Notes: a model not told the origin generated them from the sequence alone. Positions 23,597 to 37,129 are shown, numbered from the stretch's first letter. The stretch: 64,000 nt of DNA from Hyposmocoma kahamanoa (GCF_003589595.1 NW_020654810.1:11339543-11403542), one strand, 5' to 3'. Numbers and translations are program-made.

Positions 23597-24199
23597 TCCT
23601 ATGTTTACCTTTTATCTGCTTCAGATTAGTATCTATACAATAACTTATATGGTGTAAAAAAATAAATAGATTTACCATAACGTAACAATATCCTTTTAGA
23701 GTTGGTTTTATCTATAGATAAAACAGGTGATATGATTCAAATCACCTTTATTTGAGGTGACCAGAAACATTCAATGTTACAATATCTGGTACTCATTTAT
23801 TCCATGCAAACTTAAAAAAAATTAATAGTTAATTGGAAACTAATAATAGAAGCAAAAGTATTACCCGCTCTATATACTCTTAAGTATTTGAAGTCATCGT
23901 CATCATCATATTTTTAAGTGCATATATTTCTTGTTACTTCATTAATGTATTTAATTTACATATTAATGAAACCATTACCATATACATAACGTAATACATA
24001 TTTTTTTTTGCTTCTCTTATACTGCTTTTATGTGTTTCATATTGTATCTTTAGCAGGTAACGAATATTTTTAAGAAATATATCTTATTTTCATCTCGCAA
24101 GAATTAAATATTAATACTACAAGAGTCGTTGCCATGGGTCGCCATGCAGGTTATAAATATAATAAATTGTAAAACAAATACGTAGAATGGTATTCTTAC

Positions 24200-24253
24200 C
24201 TTCTTCGGGAAGAACATTTTTGGTTCTCCTGTATATGTGGAATACGAGGCCAT
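24200..24253 (-). CDS. Candidate 18-codon alternative first exon (MASYSTYTGEPKMFFPKK)
   Basis: ATG at 24253-24251 opens 18 codons that end exactly at a strong donor, AAGAAG|GTAAGA, in phase 0. This phase fits the shared exon at 5088 (starting Ile-Pro-Glu-Phe), giving a third possible N-terminus. About 150 bases upstream on the same strand is TCAGT (plus 24403-24407), the usual arthropod initiator. The peptide is short, with a basic end and no signal peptide. The evidence is the match of ATG, phase, donor and initiator; RNA evidence is absent, so this is less certain than the other exons. It is too short to have been found as an ORF. Confidence 0.5.
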
Positions 24254-24407
24254 ATTATTGACTTTTGTTACAACCATAATTTGGCAAAGAGCACTTAATG
24301 CGGCACGAGTGAACACCAGCCAAATATTATAATGTATTAGGCAAATGAATTTTCTCTGTTTTCTCGAATTTTCGACGATCACGTGTTCGATCGTAAGACA
24401 GAACTGA
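24254..24407 (-). promoter_or_regulatory. Possible initiator and 5' UTR of the 18-codon first exon
   Basis: On the minus strand TCAGT (plus 24407-24403) lies about 150 bases upstream of ATG 24253. TCAGT is the common arthropod initiator, so transcription may begin here and leave a ~150-base leader. No TATA box is evident. Five-base initiators occur often by chance, hence the low confidence. Confidence 0.3.
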
Positions 24408-27239
24408 TAGGAACGCTTTACGATCGTCTAATAGACGTTGGAGATCACAACGAAAGTTTTTGCATGGCTTGTTTTTAGTCGCAATAAAGTTTTAATCCTT
24501 GGACGCGTCGCTTCCACGTCACCGACTCGCGGTGTCTACTGCGATACAGGTACCTAACGCTATTCAACTACAATCAATATAATGAATAAACTGACAATAA
24601 AACAATTTTCAACAAACACTGTCATACTAAGTCGCAGTCACATTTTAACTTCGACGCGTTTGCCAGCGGATCACGCAACACCACCACACGTAAGTTTCTT
24701 TCCAAACTGAGCTCGTCGCGTCCAACTGTTGCTTTTATCAATTCAGACGGCCTCTCCCCACAGCCCTCTCTGTCTCTTTCCCTCCTTATTATTCGGTGGA
24801 TTTGTGAAACGATAGCATGTTTACGCACACTACACATCATTCAATATTGTATTTAGGTTCACACATATGTGATCCACGTAGCATATCTATGTTGTACCAC
24901 ACACTTGTGTTTTGTTAGAGCCTGTTTAACAGTCATCATCATTAATTTCATAATTTATCCTTACGAGTGTTTCAACGAATTCAAATCAAACGCGGTGATT
25001 ATTATCACATGCTGATAACGCTTCTGATCTGAGGTCATTATATCCCACAAATTATGACCAGTATATTCACAAATGCACATTAAATGAGCGCTGTAAATAT
25101 GAATGAAATTCAAGAAAACCATCTAACTTTTTTGACAATAGACACTTTTGTGACCAGTAATAAAATGAATTTAATGTGACATAGATTTCTTTTATATTCA
25201 GTTACAAATTAATAAAGGGGTATGTGTTATTCGGGGTAAACATAAACAGTAACTGCATAACTTGTATGATAACAATGAATTGCCACCATAAGCGTGTCAC
25301 TTTTTGCGACGCAGTTTCTTTGTGTGAGGAGAGTCACTTTTGGATTTAAAAAAAGGAACTGTGATAATTTGTCAGTCGCAGTGTGGGTGGATTTTGGTTC
25401 AAAGGATTAGAGGAGGGTATTGTCGTTTATTTTTAGTAATGGAGCGTGACTCTGTAGGGATATTATAGCAGCACATGGCGCCTTTAATATTTAGTTAGGA
25501 ATAGAAATCAAAGCAGTGACGCATTCGCGTCGTCGCGTCGCCGTCGTCGCAATGACTCTCATCGCCGGCGACAGCGACTGCATCCAAATCCACGACTGAC
25601 GCAGGAGCACTGGCGCCGTCTGAAGAGTATAATTCGTATAGGTACACTTAAAGTTCCCGAAGTGCACTTTTTTCGAAACAAATTATTGGAATTGAAGCAA
25701 TTAAAGCTTGAACATCGACCGCATGTTACTATTTTGGAATTATACATGATTTGTATTTGTTGTGGGTCCTTTAAATTGTCAACTCACATTATTGACCGCC
25801 AATTACAATATCTATCCGTTCCTGTTTTTATACATTAAAATGTATCCTGTACTGAGTAACGTATAAAGGATATAGAAATAATCCATTCATTCATTTGAGC
25901 TGAAACGTGGAGTTTCATTGAGTGACGCAGATAGACGTAAATGTTTAAATTATTTAATTAGCTGGTGTTATTTTGTCGTCTCTCTATGGAAACATCTGTT
26001 CATGGCGGCTATAGTCAAAAACACGTTTATTGTATCTATAGGCAAACATTATCTGTTAATCGCTGTAGACACATGTAACTGGAATGGCATCATTTTTAAA
26101 TATCATTTAAAGACTTTAGATCAAATTAGCGTGTGTTCCTTTGAATACATATGAAAGACAGTATAAAAATTACCTTACTCATTATTTTGGTCGTATACTT
26201 AAAGCAGAACGATTTTCCACTAATGCAACAGGTCACTGTTTTCTTAAACTTCATATTTTTCAATTAAAAATTCGTTTCACCTTAAAAACAAGAATTCGAT
26301 GCACTTCTGCATACGTCTTGTGCACATTAAACTTTATTTAACTCTGTCGCTATGTGACAAGAAAATAACGTTTCATCAAATTCAACGCGAATCACTTGCA
26401 CGACCGACTTTTTAGCGATTTTGCTAAATCTGCACTTTGTCCATTGATATTATGCAATGTGTAGCGAACTATAGCGATGTTTTCCTCAAAAAGTAACATT
26501 CACGTTCCACATTTGGGTCGCCACTTGTGTTTGTAGTAATATATAATTTTTCAAATTGTCGATTTGAGAAAACAAGTGTCGTTCATTTCAGTAAATAGTC
26601 AACATTATTATTATGAAATAAAAGAAATTAACCTAAAACAATTTGTCATTAAACATTAAATTTTTTATTGACCTATAAATAGTCACAAAATACGTGTCAT
26701 TTGGTCTAATAAATATATCCAAAAGCATTTCTATGGTATTGACTAGACTCGAAGCCCGGTCACTGCACCAGCGTCACCGAATTCGCCTATATATCGATCG
26801 TACGTGCGGATTTTGACATCAAACAAAATGCTTATACCGCAAGTATCTTTTTAGTACAAGTTTCTATGAACAAAGCAAATCAATTAGTGCATGACGTATT
26901 TTGAATTACAAGGTAGACACATTTACACAAAATACACAGAAGTTTGGGGCATAGGCTTAATATCTTAAAGATAAAGATCTTATGGAAATGTAACCTTTTC
27001 GCAGAGTAATATGTCTGGTCTAGCCTAGAGGTGTTTTACACTTTTGTTCTGGTTGTGTAACTTGTAGATAATTGCACGGTAATTTTGTGTAATATAGGCT
27101 ATTTGAATATACATAATGTCTAACGCACTGCGACTATGTTTATGTTTCAAGTCACGTTGCGAAGATGCGAGAGGTGATGTTGATGTGATTGGCTTCTTTA
27201 TTATATTCCATAATTATGTTCCGAAGGTTTTTTAATTTG

Positions 27240-27620
27240 TTTTTTTTTTTTTATTTAAAGAAGGAGGCAAACGAGCATACGAGCCACTTGATGGGAGGTG
27301 GTCATCGTCGCCCATGGACATTTGCAACATCAGATGAGTTACCTATGCGTTGCCAGCCTTTGAGAACCCTGTAAACACGCTTTTTGAAGAACCCCATGTC
27401 ATAACGCAAAGGAAATATTTCAGGAGAAAGATCATTCCACGTCTTTCAGGTTCGAGAAAGGAACGAACGAGATGCCAGTGTGGTTTTACAATGCCAGGCA
27501 TCTAAGATGTGTGGATGGACTCTACTCCTTTGGCGGAAGGTGCGATGGTAATAACGTGATGGTGGCACCGGTTCTCAAAGCACTCCCCATTATAAAGAAC
27601 ACACACAGAGAGCCAAAATC
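27240..27620 (-). mobile_element. Degraded interspersed repeat (3' part of a LINE-like element)
   Basis: A poly-T run at 27239-27252 on the plus strand marks the 3' tail of a minus-oriented element. The sequence then has motifs I remember from a widespread lepidopteran repeat (CGAGCCACTTGATGGGAGGT, CGTCGCCCATGGACATTTGC, CGTTGCCAGCCTTTGAGAAC). ORFs on the plus strand across it have no known match. Confidence 0.6.
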
Positions 27621-28925
27621 TCTCCGTAGGCTAATAGGGTCCATACTTAGAAGCAATGGTTATATAAATACCATGCTACCTACATACCATACTATTACTT
27701 ACATATTAATACTTACTTACATACTTGATGGATAAAACAAGTTTAGGAGAGACGCCTAAAACTCCAATAATGTTTATTTCATAGGTAAGCAAGTTTTGTT
27801 CTATGACTTTTGACAAAACATAATGAATGTACCAAAAATAAACATACTATCTGACAGGTAGTGAGGTAGTAGTTCAAAAGCGCAAACGTCCTCCCCTACG
27901 ACCCCCACCCCCGTCCAACGTTTTTCACAGAGTTATCACCGTTTAGCAATTTATTCGAATATTTTTATTTTTGTAGGAAAGTGAAATCTGATGAATTATT
28001 ACATCATGACAAAAAAGTTGTTGTTTATGATGTTAACAATACCTAGGCCTGGGAGATTGTTATTATTTTACAAATAACCCTGTACATATAGGAGACTACT
28101 TCGAATACTAATGAAACATACCTATTTAATTTGAAACACATAGCAGATTAAATTGTAAAAAATTAATACCTAACTGTTGCGGTTAGGGCTTATATGACAG
28201 CGTGTGATTCGATGCCTTACTTTCTTAAACTCGTATCTCATAAAGAGTGATTATTCAGGAGATGGCAACAACTTTCTGTTTAGGTATTTTAATTTTCTTA
28301 TCAAAGGTGCATTTTGCAATTTTTTTTGCAATTTGGATGCATTACCTACTTTAAGAATAGGTGAAAAACCAGTGTGTGAGTATGAAGGAAACGTGATGTG
28401 AAATCAGAATGCAAAATTTGTATAATACACAATCCATTTTTGCATTTCAGTAACTTAGCGCTTTAAGATACGAGTTAGAGAAAGTAAGGCGACGAGGTAC
28501 AAGGTACATTTTTTACAAAGTATTGATGTGTACAGTACCAGTAAATATGACCGCAGTAAGTAATTGCGCAGCCGATACGCAACACCGAATATAACGCAGT
28601 ATTACTTGCATCAGGGAAATTAGATAGTTCTCTGAGCTTCACACCAAGACTCGTGGGAAACTTTAATAAAACATAGTTTTAAAGGAAACAGGCTCATTTT
28701 TAATACAATGAACTGTTTTACGGACTAATTAAACCACTTGTATGTAGTCAACCGTTATTGAATGGCATAGGTAAATATTGTATTATCTATTTGCTTCAAG
28801 GGTGTGTTAAGACGTCGCATTACAACAATAGGACAGATATAATAACTAAAGCAATGTTTGGATTTGCTTGTTAAGTTGGGACTCTACTTGTCGGCAAATC
28901 AACATTGTGAACATGAATGAACATT

Positions 28926-31475
28926 ATAATAATAATAAGCATTTATTTCAGACGTAACAAATCCATAGAATTACAATAATGTTAAATTAGAATTAAATAT
29001 TGTATATTATATATAACTTATTTCATACAATAAATAGGTATAGGTACTTAATTGTTAATAATTGAAATGTAATGTCTCAGTATGGACAGTCGCAACTACG
29101 AGCTTTAACAGCTATAATGCTGTTAGTACTATCTAGCACTCTCTGTCTAAGAGAAGAAACCCTCTTTCTAAGCGCAGCAGCAAATCCGTCCGTACATGCA
29201 CTACAGTAACTTGATAATTTAACGATAGCTCTCGAATACGTTATTGAACGCGGATGGCATTGTACGCTTGTTTGGTAAAGTTACCCATAAACTACATGTA
29301 TATAATGTATGACAGTACGACTTAAAGAGCGTTACTTTGACTTGATCTGAACTGAGTGCAAATCTCCTCCTTTCTCGCCACTAAGACTTTCAGTAACTAT
29401 ATGACCAAGATAACGGAATTTATCCACCCTAACACATCAGGTACAAAATCTGGTCCTTTTTTGTTTTTGAAGACCATAAAAACTGTTTTCTTAATATTAT
29501 AAACCAAGCCATGTAACTTTGCATATTCTTCATTTAGTTTCCTCAACCCTCTAATTGTAGGGCTGAGCAGCACCATATTATCTGCATAACTTAGATTATT
29601 AACACTTATTCCTCCAATATGTCAGCCAATATGACTGCTGCTGAGCTCTTCAATGGGTCCGTTAATATAGAGGTTAAACAAGTTGGGAGAGCTTAAACCA
29701 CCCTGTCTAACTTCACAACTTAGTACATAATTATCTGAACATTCATTTCACCATTTTACAGAGTTAATTTGATTATTATACCAAAATTTAAACAAGTTAA
29801 TGCACTCTCTAGACATCCCCGACACCTCTAATTTCTTCCACAACAGATTGTAATTAACAAGGTCAAAGGCATTGGAAAGATCTAAAAAGTAGTGTATACG
29901 CATGATACATTTGTTTTCCGTTCAGTGTACCTATTAAGACATTGTGTGTTTTAAACTCAAAATTAATAATAATAGTAATAACGCACACATTCAACATAGC
30001 CCAGCACTAGGGAAACCCTGTGTCGCGGGTGCCAAGGACACATACAAAGACAACCACAAATTACACCCAAACTGACGAGAGAAATAAATGTAGGCCATGC
30101 AAATATTAATTAAGTAATCGAACCTGGGACCTCAGCGTGGCAGTCGGGCATGGTAACCCTTCAGCCACTGAGGCAGTTAAAATAACCAACTCCGTTGACA
30201 GACGTGGCCGAAAACCAAACTGGCCATCGTCCAGACTTAAACACATGTTCAGAAGACCATCCAATAACTTTGCTACAGCAATTGTCAATGATATGGGTCT
30301 GTAATTTCTAGTCGAAAATATGTCACCAGTCCTATTTTTTACAATTGGTACAACCACTATACGAATCAGTTCCGACGGCACATATCCATGACCAATACAC
30401 AACTTAAATTAAATATGCAAAACTCTTGGCAGATGCTTTCCCCCAAATATCGAATGTTCCACACTTAGGCTATGATGGCCGGGTGACTTGCCTTTATTCA
30501 TTTTTTTTTTAAATAAATTTGATATCTTTCAAAGTAATTTTGCCCACATACATTTTCAGTACAAGAAGTGATCGGTGCTAAAGGTAAAGATGGTGGGTCC
30601 ACACAGAAATGATCTTTAAACAAATTTGCAATATCCTTACAATTATTGAATGCATTAACAGTAGTAGGAAGTCTAGTTTTATAACTTAAATTATGAGTTT
30701 GTAGCCAAAATTTACACAAAATTTTCTCAGATCTATGTTTTGCTATTATATCCATTTTTATTCTATCTTCATTTTGTTGACACCTCTTTAAATTACTTTA
30801 AAATGTTATGTGATTCGACCATTTCCTCGTGTACCACACCTGACGATAGACTACCACAGAGTAACCATAACTGATATTTTTCTCTTGCAGTAACATGACT
30901 TTGACGTACGTACAAATTCCACCCTGCAATATAACCCCTCTTTCTCTTAATAACTTTCTGAGCTTTACTATCCCTAACAGCTGTCTGTAGTGCATCAATT
31001 ATTTGATAATACAATGTACATATAACAAGTTTATGACTAGTCTTGTCACAGTAAGTACCACAATATTTTATGCATTCCGTGAGTATATGTATATCCCGAA
31101 GGATATTGTCACACAGTTTTCTGTATTTTTCATAACCCACTAAACCTGATTGCATAAAACATTACTCCTCAGATCTACCTTAATACATATTAATTTCAAA
31201 TTACAAGAAACAGCTACAGGAAAATGATCAAATGACCAAAACACATCCTTTAAAACTTTTGACACTTGTATAAGTTTTGACACGTGTATAAGATCTAGCC
31301 ATCGCATACATTTCTGTCCATGAATTTCATTAACATAAGTAACAGTATTTGAACCGACATATAAGTTCAATATCTGCACATATCCAGTTATATTCCGAAC
31401 AAAACTTAATTCAATACGTATACCATGCGTATACCACAAAAACGCGGATTATCGCCACAGTCAACCACTGACACA
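28926..31475 (-). mobile_element. Non-LTR retrotransposon with endonuclease and RT remnants, split by a SINE
   Basis: Read on the minus strand from the right: end of an AP-endonuclease domain (FWSFDHFPVAVS, 31439-31140), a linker with RGYIAGWNLYVRQSHVTARE (31155-30793), then RT blocks VVVPIVKNRTGD, NYRPISLTIAVAKLL and DGQFGFRPRLSTE (30402-30185). The SINE interrupts here. RT then resumes with FLDLSNAFDLVNYNLLWKKL (about 29900), GLSSPNLFNLYING (about 29680) and SYADNMVLLSP (about 29590). The 3' end runs to an ATT-type tail near 28926. Catalytic YADD reads YADN, and stops and frame changes are present, so it is dead. The clade is uncertain (CR1/jockey-like). Confidence 0.75.
29963..30180 (-). 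mobile_element. tRNA-derived SINE, family B copy 4, nested in a LINE
   Basis: Minus-oriented copy; the head end is at 30180 (complement of AACTGCCTCAGTGGCTGAAG) and the tail at about 29963. LINE coding sequence resumes on each side: QFGFRPRLSTE on the right and FLDLSNAFDLV on the left. The SINE therefore inserted into the LINE reverse-transcriptase region. Confidence 0.75.
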
Positions 31476-33660
31476 CTGGAAAACTTGTCCTTTCTTTTCC
31501 TTTTAATTATACATTATATATATTTTGTATGGGATTTTGTCAATATACTTCAGCATTAATCGCGCTGATGGTACTAAATGATTAATGATTATTATATTAT
31601 TAATAATAATACCTCATAATTAAAACATAACATAGAGTATGGATGCTGATAAGGTCCAGCAACTATCGCAGAACGTACTGCAGCATATCAAGCTGACACT
31701 ACACATTGACGGATCTTGTTCCGTTGCACCGGAGGCGATATTCGAACAAAAGTGCTATTCTTGTACAATCAACAGCATACAACAGATTGTTGTGCTGTTG
31801 ACTGTATAAGAGTGGGTACGCATACTGCCGTAAGTACCTTTTATGTATATTTATATATCTGCAACCTGGCTTCTCTAAGTTGAATGGCAAATGAAACGTG
31901 ACCTATAAATGCTGACGGATCCAAGTCTTATCTTCAGCACGTGCCTTCCCCGTAAACAAGTCTATGGTGTTAGGTATCGTTACGAGAAACTATAGTTATG
32001 TAATATAGAAACAAGAAGCTGAGTACTTATAATATGAATCAACAAAGGCAAAAGGATAAAAGGTACAGTTTTAGTTGATATATAGCGACACATAAGGTTT
32101 AAATTTTGTTCAGCTTGGTAAGTAATATAATATGTTCTATATTTCGTTTTAAAGTGTGCTTAACAAACATGTTAACACGTCAGTGTGTCGCGTTTTTTAA
32201 CGTAAATATATTTGACTTTTCTTGGAAGTCTTGTCATTTTGCCCCTTTTAGATTCTACAAATTCAAGTTACTTATCTACTTTCTTTGTTTTCCAGAAAAT
32301 GAAAGATTATTCATGCGTCATTCGATAAACGTCACAAATATGTTCCACTTTGTATATTTATCTGTTGCATACCGAACGTTTTTTTTTCAACTCAACTTTA
32401 ACAAATAAAGTAAACGGCAGCTTCTTCATGAACAAAATGCAAGCAAATCAGGCGCTCATTCATTATTTTGATTAATAAGCTTAAGTATTTAAATAAACGA
32501 GCTCATAACTATAATATTCAATATTGCAGGTGGATGTGTAGTATTACCCCAGTTCAGCATTACTATAAGTGTATATACTGTCAAAATAAGCTTAGGGAGA
32601 AGATATTGAATTTGTTGACTAGGTGTTTTTTTAGAATGTCTGACGATACTCAACATTTTAAAAAAATACCAGTATTCTATGTAACAGTTTTTATAAATAC
32701 CTATGTCTTGAAAATCATATGCATTAGCCGTTTATTGTTTAATAAAGTGTGTTGTAGTTACAACAAAGTTTATATCATCAACCAACAATAACTTTTCATA
32801 ATATTTGTACTCTACGAAAGGCGTAATAAAGACATCTGATTCAAAACAGTGGCGCGCCGTACAATCGTCCTAGGTTAGCTTTATTTAGTAAATGTAGAGA
32901 GATTAACCAAAACATTGTGCCGGTTCCACGGTGCTATCTCACACCTATGTTTATCTAATGCTAATTAGGTACTTGTTGTTGTACACACGACGTATATTTG
33001 TACGTTTTGTTTTGATCCATTGTCAGGGGTCTGATAATATTGAATTAGGACCTCTTTATGCAAGAGCTGTTGTATAATATTGATAATTTTCGTAGCTGTT
33101 TAGATTATTGTTAGCAAAACTACTTCAATCATTATAAATATCTGTCGCTCTCTTGTTCACGCAAATCCACCAAATCCCCCAAGTTTACCTGAAAAATCCA
33201 CTATTTACTATTTCATGCACACCACAAAGACAACGAGAGTACATCCGATTGTCACTAGGTATTCACTGTGGAAACAGAAAAGCCTGTTGATGCGGCCACC
33301 TGGATTGTCCCTCAAGAGCGACTACCACCAGGTTGCAGTCTGCCGTGGTTGTTCTTGAATCGACATCGCACCTAGGTAGACGCTAGTGTAACCCGATGTG
33401 ACTGCGGTGCCCCAACACAGTCCATGCGGCAATAGCTTGTGTGCCCCTCATGACCTAATACCTAACTATGGAAGATCTCTACGCGGCCACGGATAACGCA
33501 GTTAAGTCAACATACTACAGAAAATCAATATAGTTTTAAAATAAAAAAAAGGTCGGCACAATAAGAAGACTCGTCTATGGTCTATAACAAGCTTTACTGT
33601 GCTGTCACAGTTTTGCAAACTTTAACATACTTAACGTACTGTGGTACTGTATTGGAAATA

Positions 33661-33815
33661 CGTGTGGCGCTATAAGTTATCGGAATGAATAAGAAAAAAA
33701 TACTATAAATGATCAGAAATGAATTAATTGTTTCTCAAAATATGCTCCGTTAGCTTTAATGCACTTCCGCCGTGACAATCTCTGAAACATATTTTTCGCG
33801 CGAAAGTAATACACT
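33661..33815 (-). mobile_element. Mariner 3'-end fragment with internal deletion
   Basis: CGTGTGGCGCTATAAGTTAT, preceded by TA, is the terminal inverted repeat of the same mariner found at 38.8-39.6 kb, in opposite orientation. The following bases match the complement of its stop region and C-terminal codons, but about 40-50 bp are deleted near 33772. The inner limit is approximate. Confidence 0.7.
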
Positions 33816-34024
33816 TTCCTTTGATACAATTTGGCAATCCAATGAGGTGTGCTTTGTTCAATATCAATATCTTCTTTTACTTGTAATATATATATACTCG
33901 TGTGCTCATCGAAATAATAAATTAATTTTAAGCATGTCCTACAAATTTAAAATGTATAATTCTTGTGAAATTTAATAATTGTCAGCAGCGGTTGTACTAT
34001 TCTGACCTAAAAAGCAGCTTGTAC

Positions 34025-34135
34025 TGCTGAGGCTCCATCCTTTTCATTTTCATTTCATTTCCACATTTCCGAAACTGTTAATTTGTTTTTTGTAAATGTG
34101 CTTATGAATAAAAGTATTATTATTATTATTAATAT
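34025..34135 (+). repeat. Repeat 3' end with (ATT)n tail
   Basis: A T- and C-rich patch, then AATGTGCTTATGAATAAAAG and ATTATTATTATTATTAAT, typical of an element ending in a short ATT microsatellite. The source element is not recognised. Confidence 0.4.
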
Positions 34136-35837
34136 CATCATCACATTTACTATTTCTTGTCTATTTTGTCGAGCTTACCAAAATACACAGTTTTTTCACT
34201 TGTTTTAGTCTCATGCCACCAATCCTTAATCACTCTACCTTCGTCTTACTCACATTCAAATTCATTCATGGTCTTTCAAACATTTCATGTGTAACTGTTA
34301 TCATCTCCTGTAGCAGTTTTGCAGACGTCAGTGACAAGGTTAAATTTCCGCTGGCGCAAATTGCAGTTCTTGTGAAGTTATTGCAATGCTTGACTCTGAA
34401 TTATGAAGGCTGTTCACCCCATACGTTAACAACGTACCATTGACTTACAAATAAATATACGACGGGTCTAATACAAAAACAACGAAAAAAATGTCACAAG
34501 TCAACCTATTTTAACGTAGTGACATGTAAAAGAATATGAAAAAGCTAAGACGTTGAATTCAAATTGTAATGTCATCGCAGTACTGTCTCATTGTGCTTGC
34601 TTCGCTATTAGTCGAACAAACGAAGACTAAAGCGTGATTGACGCTCTACGATTTTAACGCCCTATAAGTTCGGACACTTTTTAGCGCGGACCCGACGTCC
34701 ATATAATTGTAAGTCAATGCAACGTACACAGTATATCCCCTACCGTATAAGTTTAAGTCATTGTAAACTGTCCACTAGGAGATAAATTAGGTGCGGTTTT
34801 CCGCATGTTTTACGCATCCTGTCATACCTAGTAGTCTCTCCTACTTTCATATTGTTCAGTGCTCACCATTTATGCTTTTTTCACTTTCTTCCTCACTTCC
34901 ATTCAATTCTCAATTTGTTAATGCTGTCTTTTTATTAATTATTGAAAAATGTTAAAGCTTAAAGCTTTTTTGGATACTGGGTTAGAATATATTATAATAC
35001 AGAACGTTATTAATTTAGCACAGGTATTTAAAATAATTCAGTGCGATACATTATCATTTTCAATTTGGAAATTTCATGAAAATCTTAATACAAACTTCTA
35101 TTGTTTTATGTAACAAGAATAACCATTATTTACATCAAATGAGCGACACATTTCCCTTATGTTATAATTTACTTACATACATTATTTTTATATCTCAGTC
35201 TTTCAAAGAGACGTATTTCCTTATAAACACCTTATAAAACTATTGCAAGAGAATTTGGTACCCGCGTAACATTTTCGAGATTGTTTAACTTTGCGTATTA
35301 CTAACCCTCAATTTCAGGCACAAGAACTATTTTAATACCAGGAACAGGACAACCCAATAGAGTCGACATTTTATTTGTTTAAGTTTAGTACCGTCCCACG
35401 TGCCTTAATATTACAATATTGTAGTTTTATTGTGCCATTCATTGTCTACTTCCTCTCGCTGTCTTGTATTCCCCTTTTTGAAATCAGTTTTACGACCAGG
35501 CTAAATGGTCTCTAGTTTTTAGGATAGAACTGTAGTTTACATCACTAATTCTATAATTTACTTATGTATAGTGCTCTGCCCTTCTTGTCATAAACAACGC
35601 ATTTGTATTTTGGTAACTTTCGAGATATTGGCACTCAAGTTCTTTTCATTGAAAAATATCATCGCTGATTTTGCTTAACAATAAAACTGAAACTAAATAA
35701 GATATAAAAAACCGATTATAGGGGGTTGTAGATCGCCTGTTGCTGATTCCGGAATTGGTAATAACTCAATTTCAGCAAAAATGTCGATTACGTTGTTTAT
35801 AATATACCACGGAGGCCAACAGACATGTATGTATATG

Positions 35838-36118
35838 TCAGATGGCCTCAGTGATCTAGTGGCTTGTACACCGGTTTTCATAGAGTCGCCATCTCTGAGG
35901 TCCCAGATTCGATCCCCGGCCCAGTCAGTGTAGAAAACTAACTTTTCTATATTGTCTCGGGTGTCTGGGTGTTTGTAGCACCGTCGTTGTTTCCGATTTC
36001 CACAACACAATTGCTTTAGCTAAGTAGCTAAAGCACTTCTAGCTCTGATCCCAAAGTAAGTACTTTGGAATCAGGGCAACGTATGTGATGTTGTCTAATA
36101 TTTATTTATTATTAATAA
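35838..36118 (+). mobile_element. tRNA-derived SINE, family C, with two hairpins in its body
   Basis: The head has an A-box-like GGCCTCAGTGATCTAGTGG and a B box (AGATTCGATCCCCGG). The body holds two stem-loops: TGCTTTAGCT at 36012-36021 pairing with 36026-36035, and a 13-bp arm at 36046-36058 pairing with 36061-36073 (one mismatch). The tail is TATTTATTTATTATTAATAA. A 105-codon minus ORF over it is a shadow. Confidence 0.75.
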
Positions 36119-36140
36119 TCTGTACGACTCAATAACTATA

Positions 36141-36180
36141 TAGTTGCATATGATATTGTTATCAATATCATATGAAACTA
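36141..36180. repeat. 18-bp hairpin with one mismatch
   Basis: Arms at 36141-36158 (TAGTTGCATATGATATTG) and 36163-36180, with a 4-nt loop TTAT. It lies just after SINE family C. No function can be assigned. Confidence 0.8.
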
Positions 36181-37044
36181 AAAACAACCATCGTTATGTG
36201 TCTGTAACTTTCATAAATAGACCAGCAGCGTAGGATCCACTTTAACAAATCTGTTGATCTATTAATACGTACTTTTTTATTTACGAATTCACATAACGTT
36301 TCAAGTATTGTTCAGAATTTCTTTATGGTGTGTAAATATTACATGTATGAAGTCATATTTATATTCGTCATTTTGTGTCTTTTGTCTTACGCTCAATAAT
36401 ATTTAAAACTGTTTCTCTTATTACAAAAATTCCATTCGAAGATAGTTCTAGCTTCATAATATTTTAACTAGATTTATTGTTGCCAACTGTCAAAAGATAA
36501 TTGATAGCTTATAAATTGATAAAGCAATTACGTCACCGCCGTAACGGAATGTTTGTTTTTGCTAACATTTCCATGTATTGATAAGTCTTTTGTTCTTATC
36601 AGCATTATCTACCGCGCCGTATTCATTGAATTATAGTGTTATATTATAGTTATATCACCAATTTTTACGGACAATGGTAACATGTTTTGAAATCCTAATA
36701 CTTTGTAAATATTTAATAGCATTACCTCGCGCCTGCTAGCGACAAGGACAGCGGAGGATAACGTCAAGACAAATCCTGTATATTTCTACTGTTCACAACT
36801 TTTGAAAAACATGTGAAGTCGTTGATGGTCCAGGGAGGAGGCCTAAACCTTCTCCTTGGAGGAGATACTTGCATGCACACGTTGTTGTGATACATTTTAA
36901 TTTGTCTACTTAAATGAATTTAAGTGATTCGCACCCTTGGTATATTAATGCCACATGTGATCAGATCCTACGTTAATAGTAGATTGTACAACAAGTGCAT
37001 AAAACGTGTCATTTTACCCGAGACGTGTGTTAGGTACGGACAAC

Positions 37045-37129
37045 GGCACATCAGGCTACACATTTTTGTTCGAAAATCGCCTCCAGTGCAACGGAACAAG
37101 ATACGTCAATGTGTAACTTGATGTGCTGG
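37045..37129. mobile_element. Family G copy 2: ~85-bp palindromic-ended miniature element
   Basis: The left end GGCACATCAGGCTACACATT and the reverse complement of the right end (CAGCACATCAAGTTACACAT) are about 85% alike. The centre, CCTCCAGTGCAACGGAACAA, is shared with the 10.9-kb copy. Confidence 0.6.

Larger units (their letters stand above)
5089..24199 (-). other. Distal part of the giant intron (5-24 kb)
   Basis: Non-coding as far as I can see. It holds, in order, MITE F (7.4 kb), an AACCGACTTC-type MITE (10.0-10.4 kb), a family-G copy (10.9 kb), a hAT-like MITE (13.2 kb), a tRNA-SINE fragment (14.8 kb), repeat A (15.8 kb), a family-H fragment and perfect hairpin (16.2-16.4 kb), element E1 (16.8 kb), a jockey-like LINE (17.9-19.6 kb), repeat A (19.7 kb), a tRNA-like fragment (20.1 kb), element E2 (22 kb), family H (23.1 kb) and a 19-bp tandem repeat (23.5 kb). 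GC-rich spots at 6.3, 9.53-9.73 and 20.35-20.52 kb may be regulatory. Elsewhere I see nothing specific. Confidence 0.6.

Noticed and set aside
32106..32791. Two consecutive plus-strand ORFs of 100 and 107 codons
   Set aside because: Phe/Lys/Asn/Tyr/Ile-rich composition typical of translated AT-rich DNA; no motif, no splice context and no shared frame.
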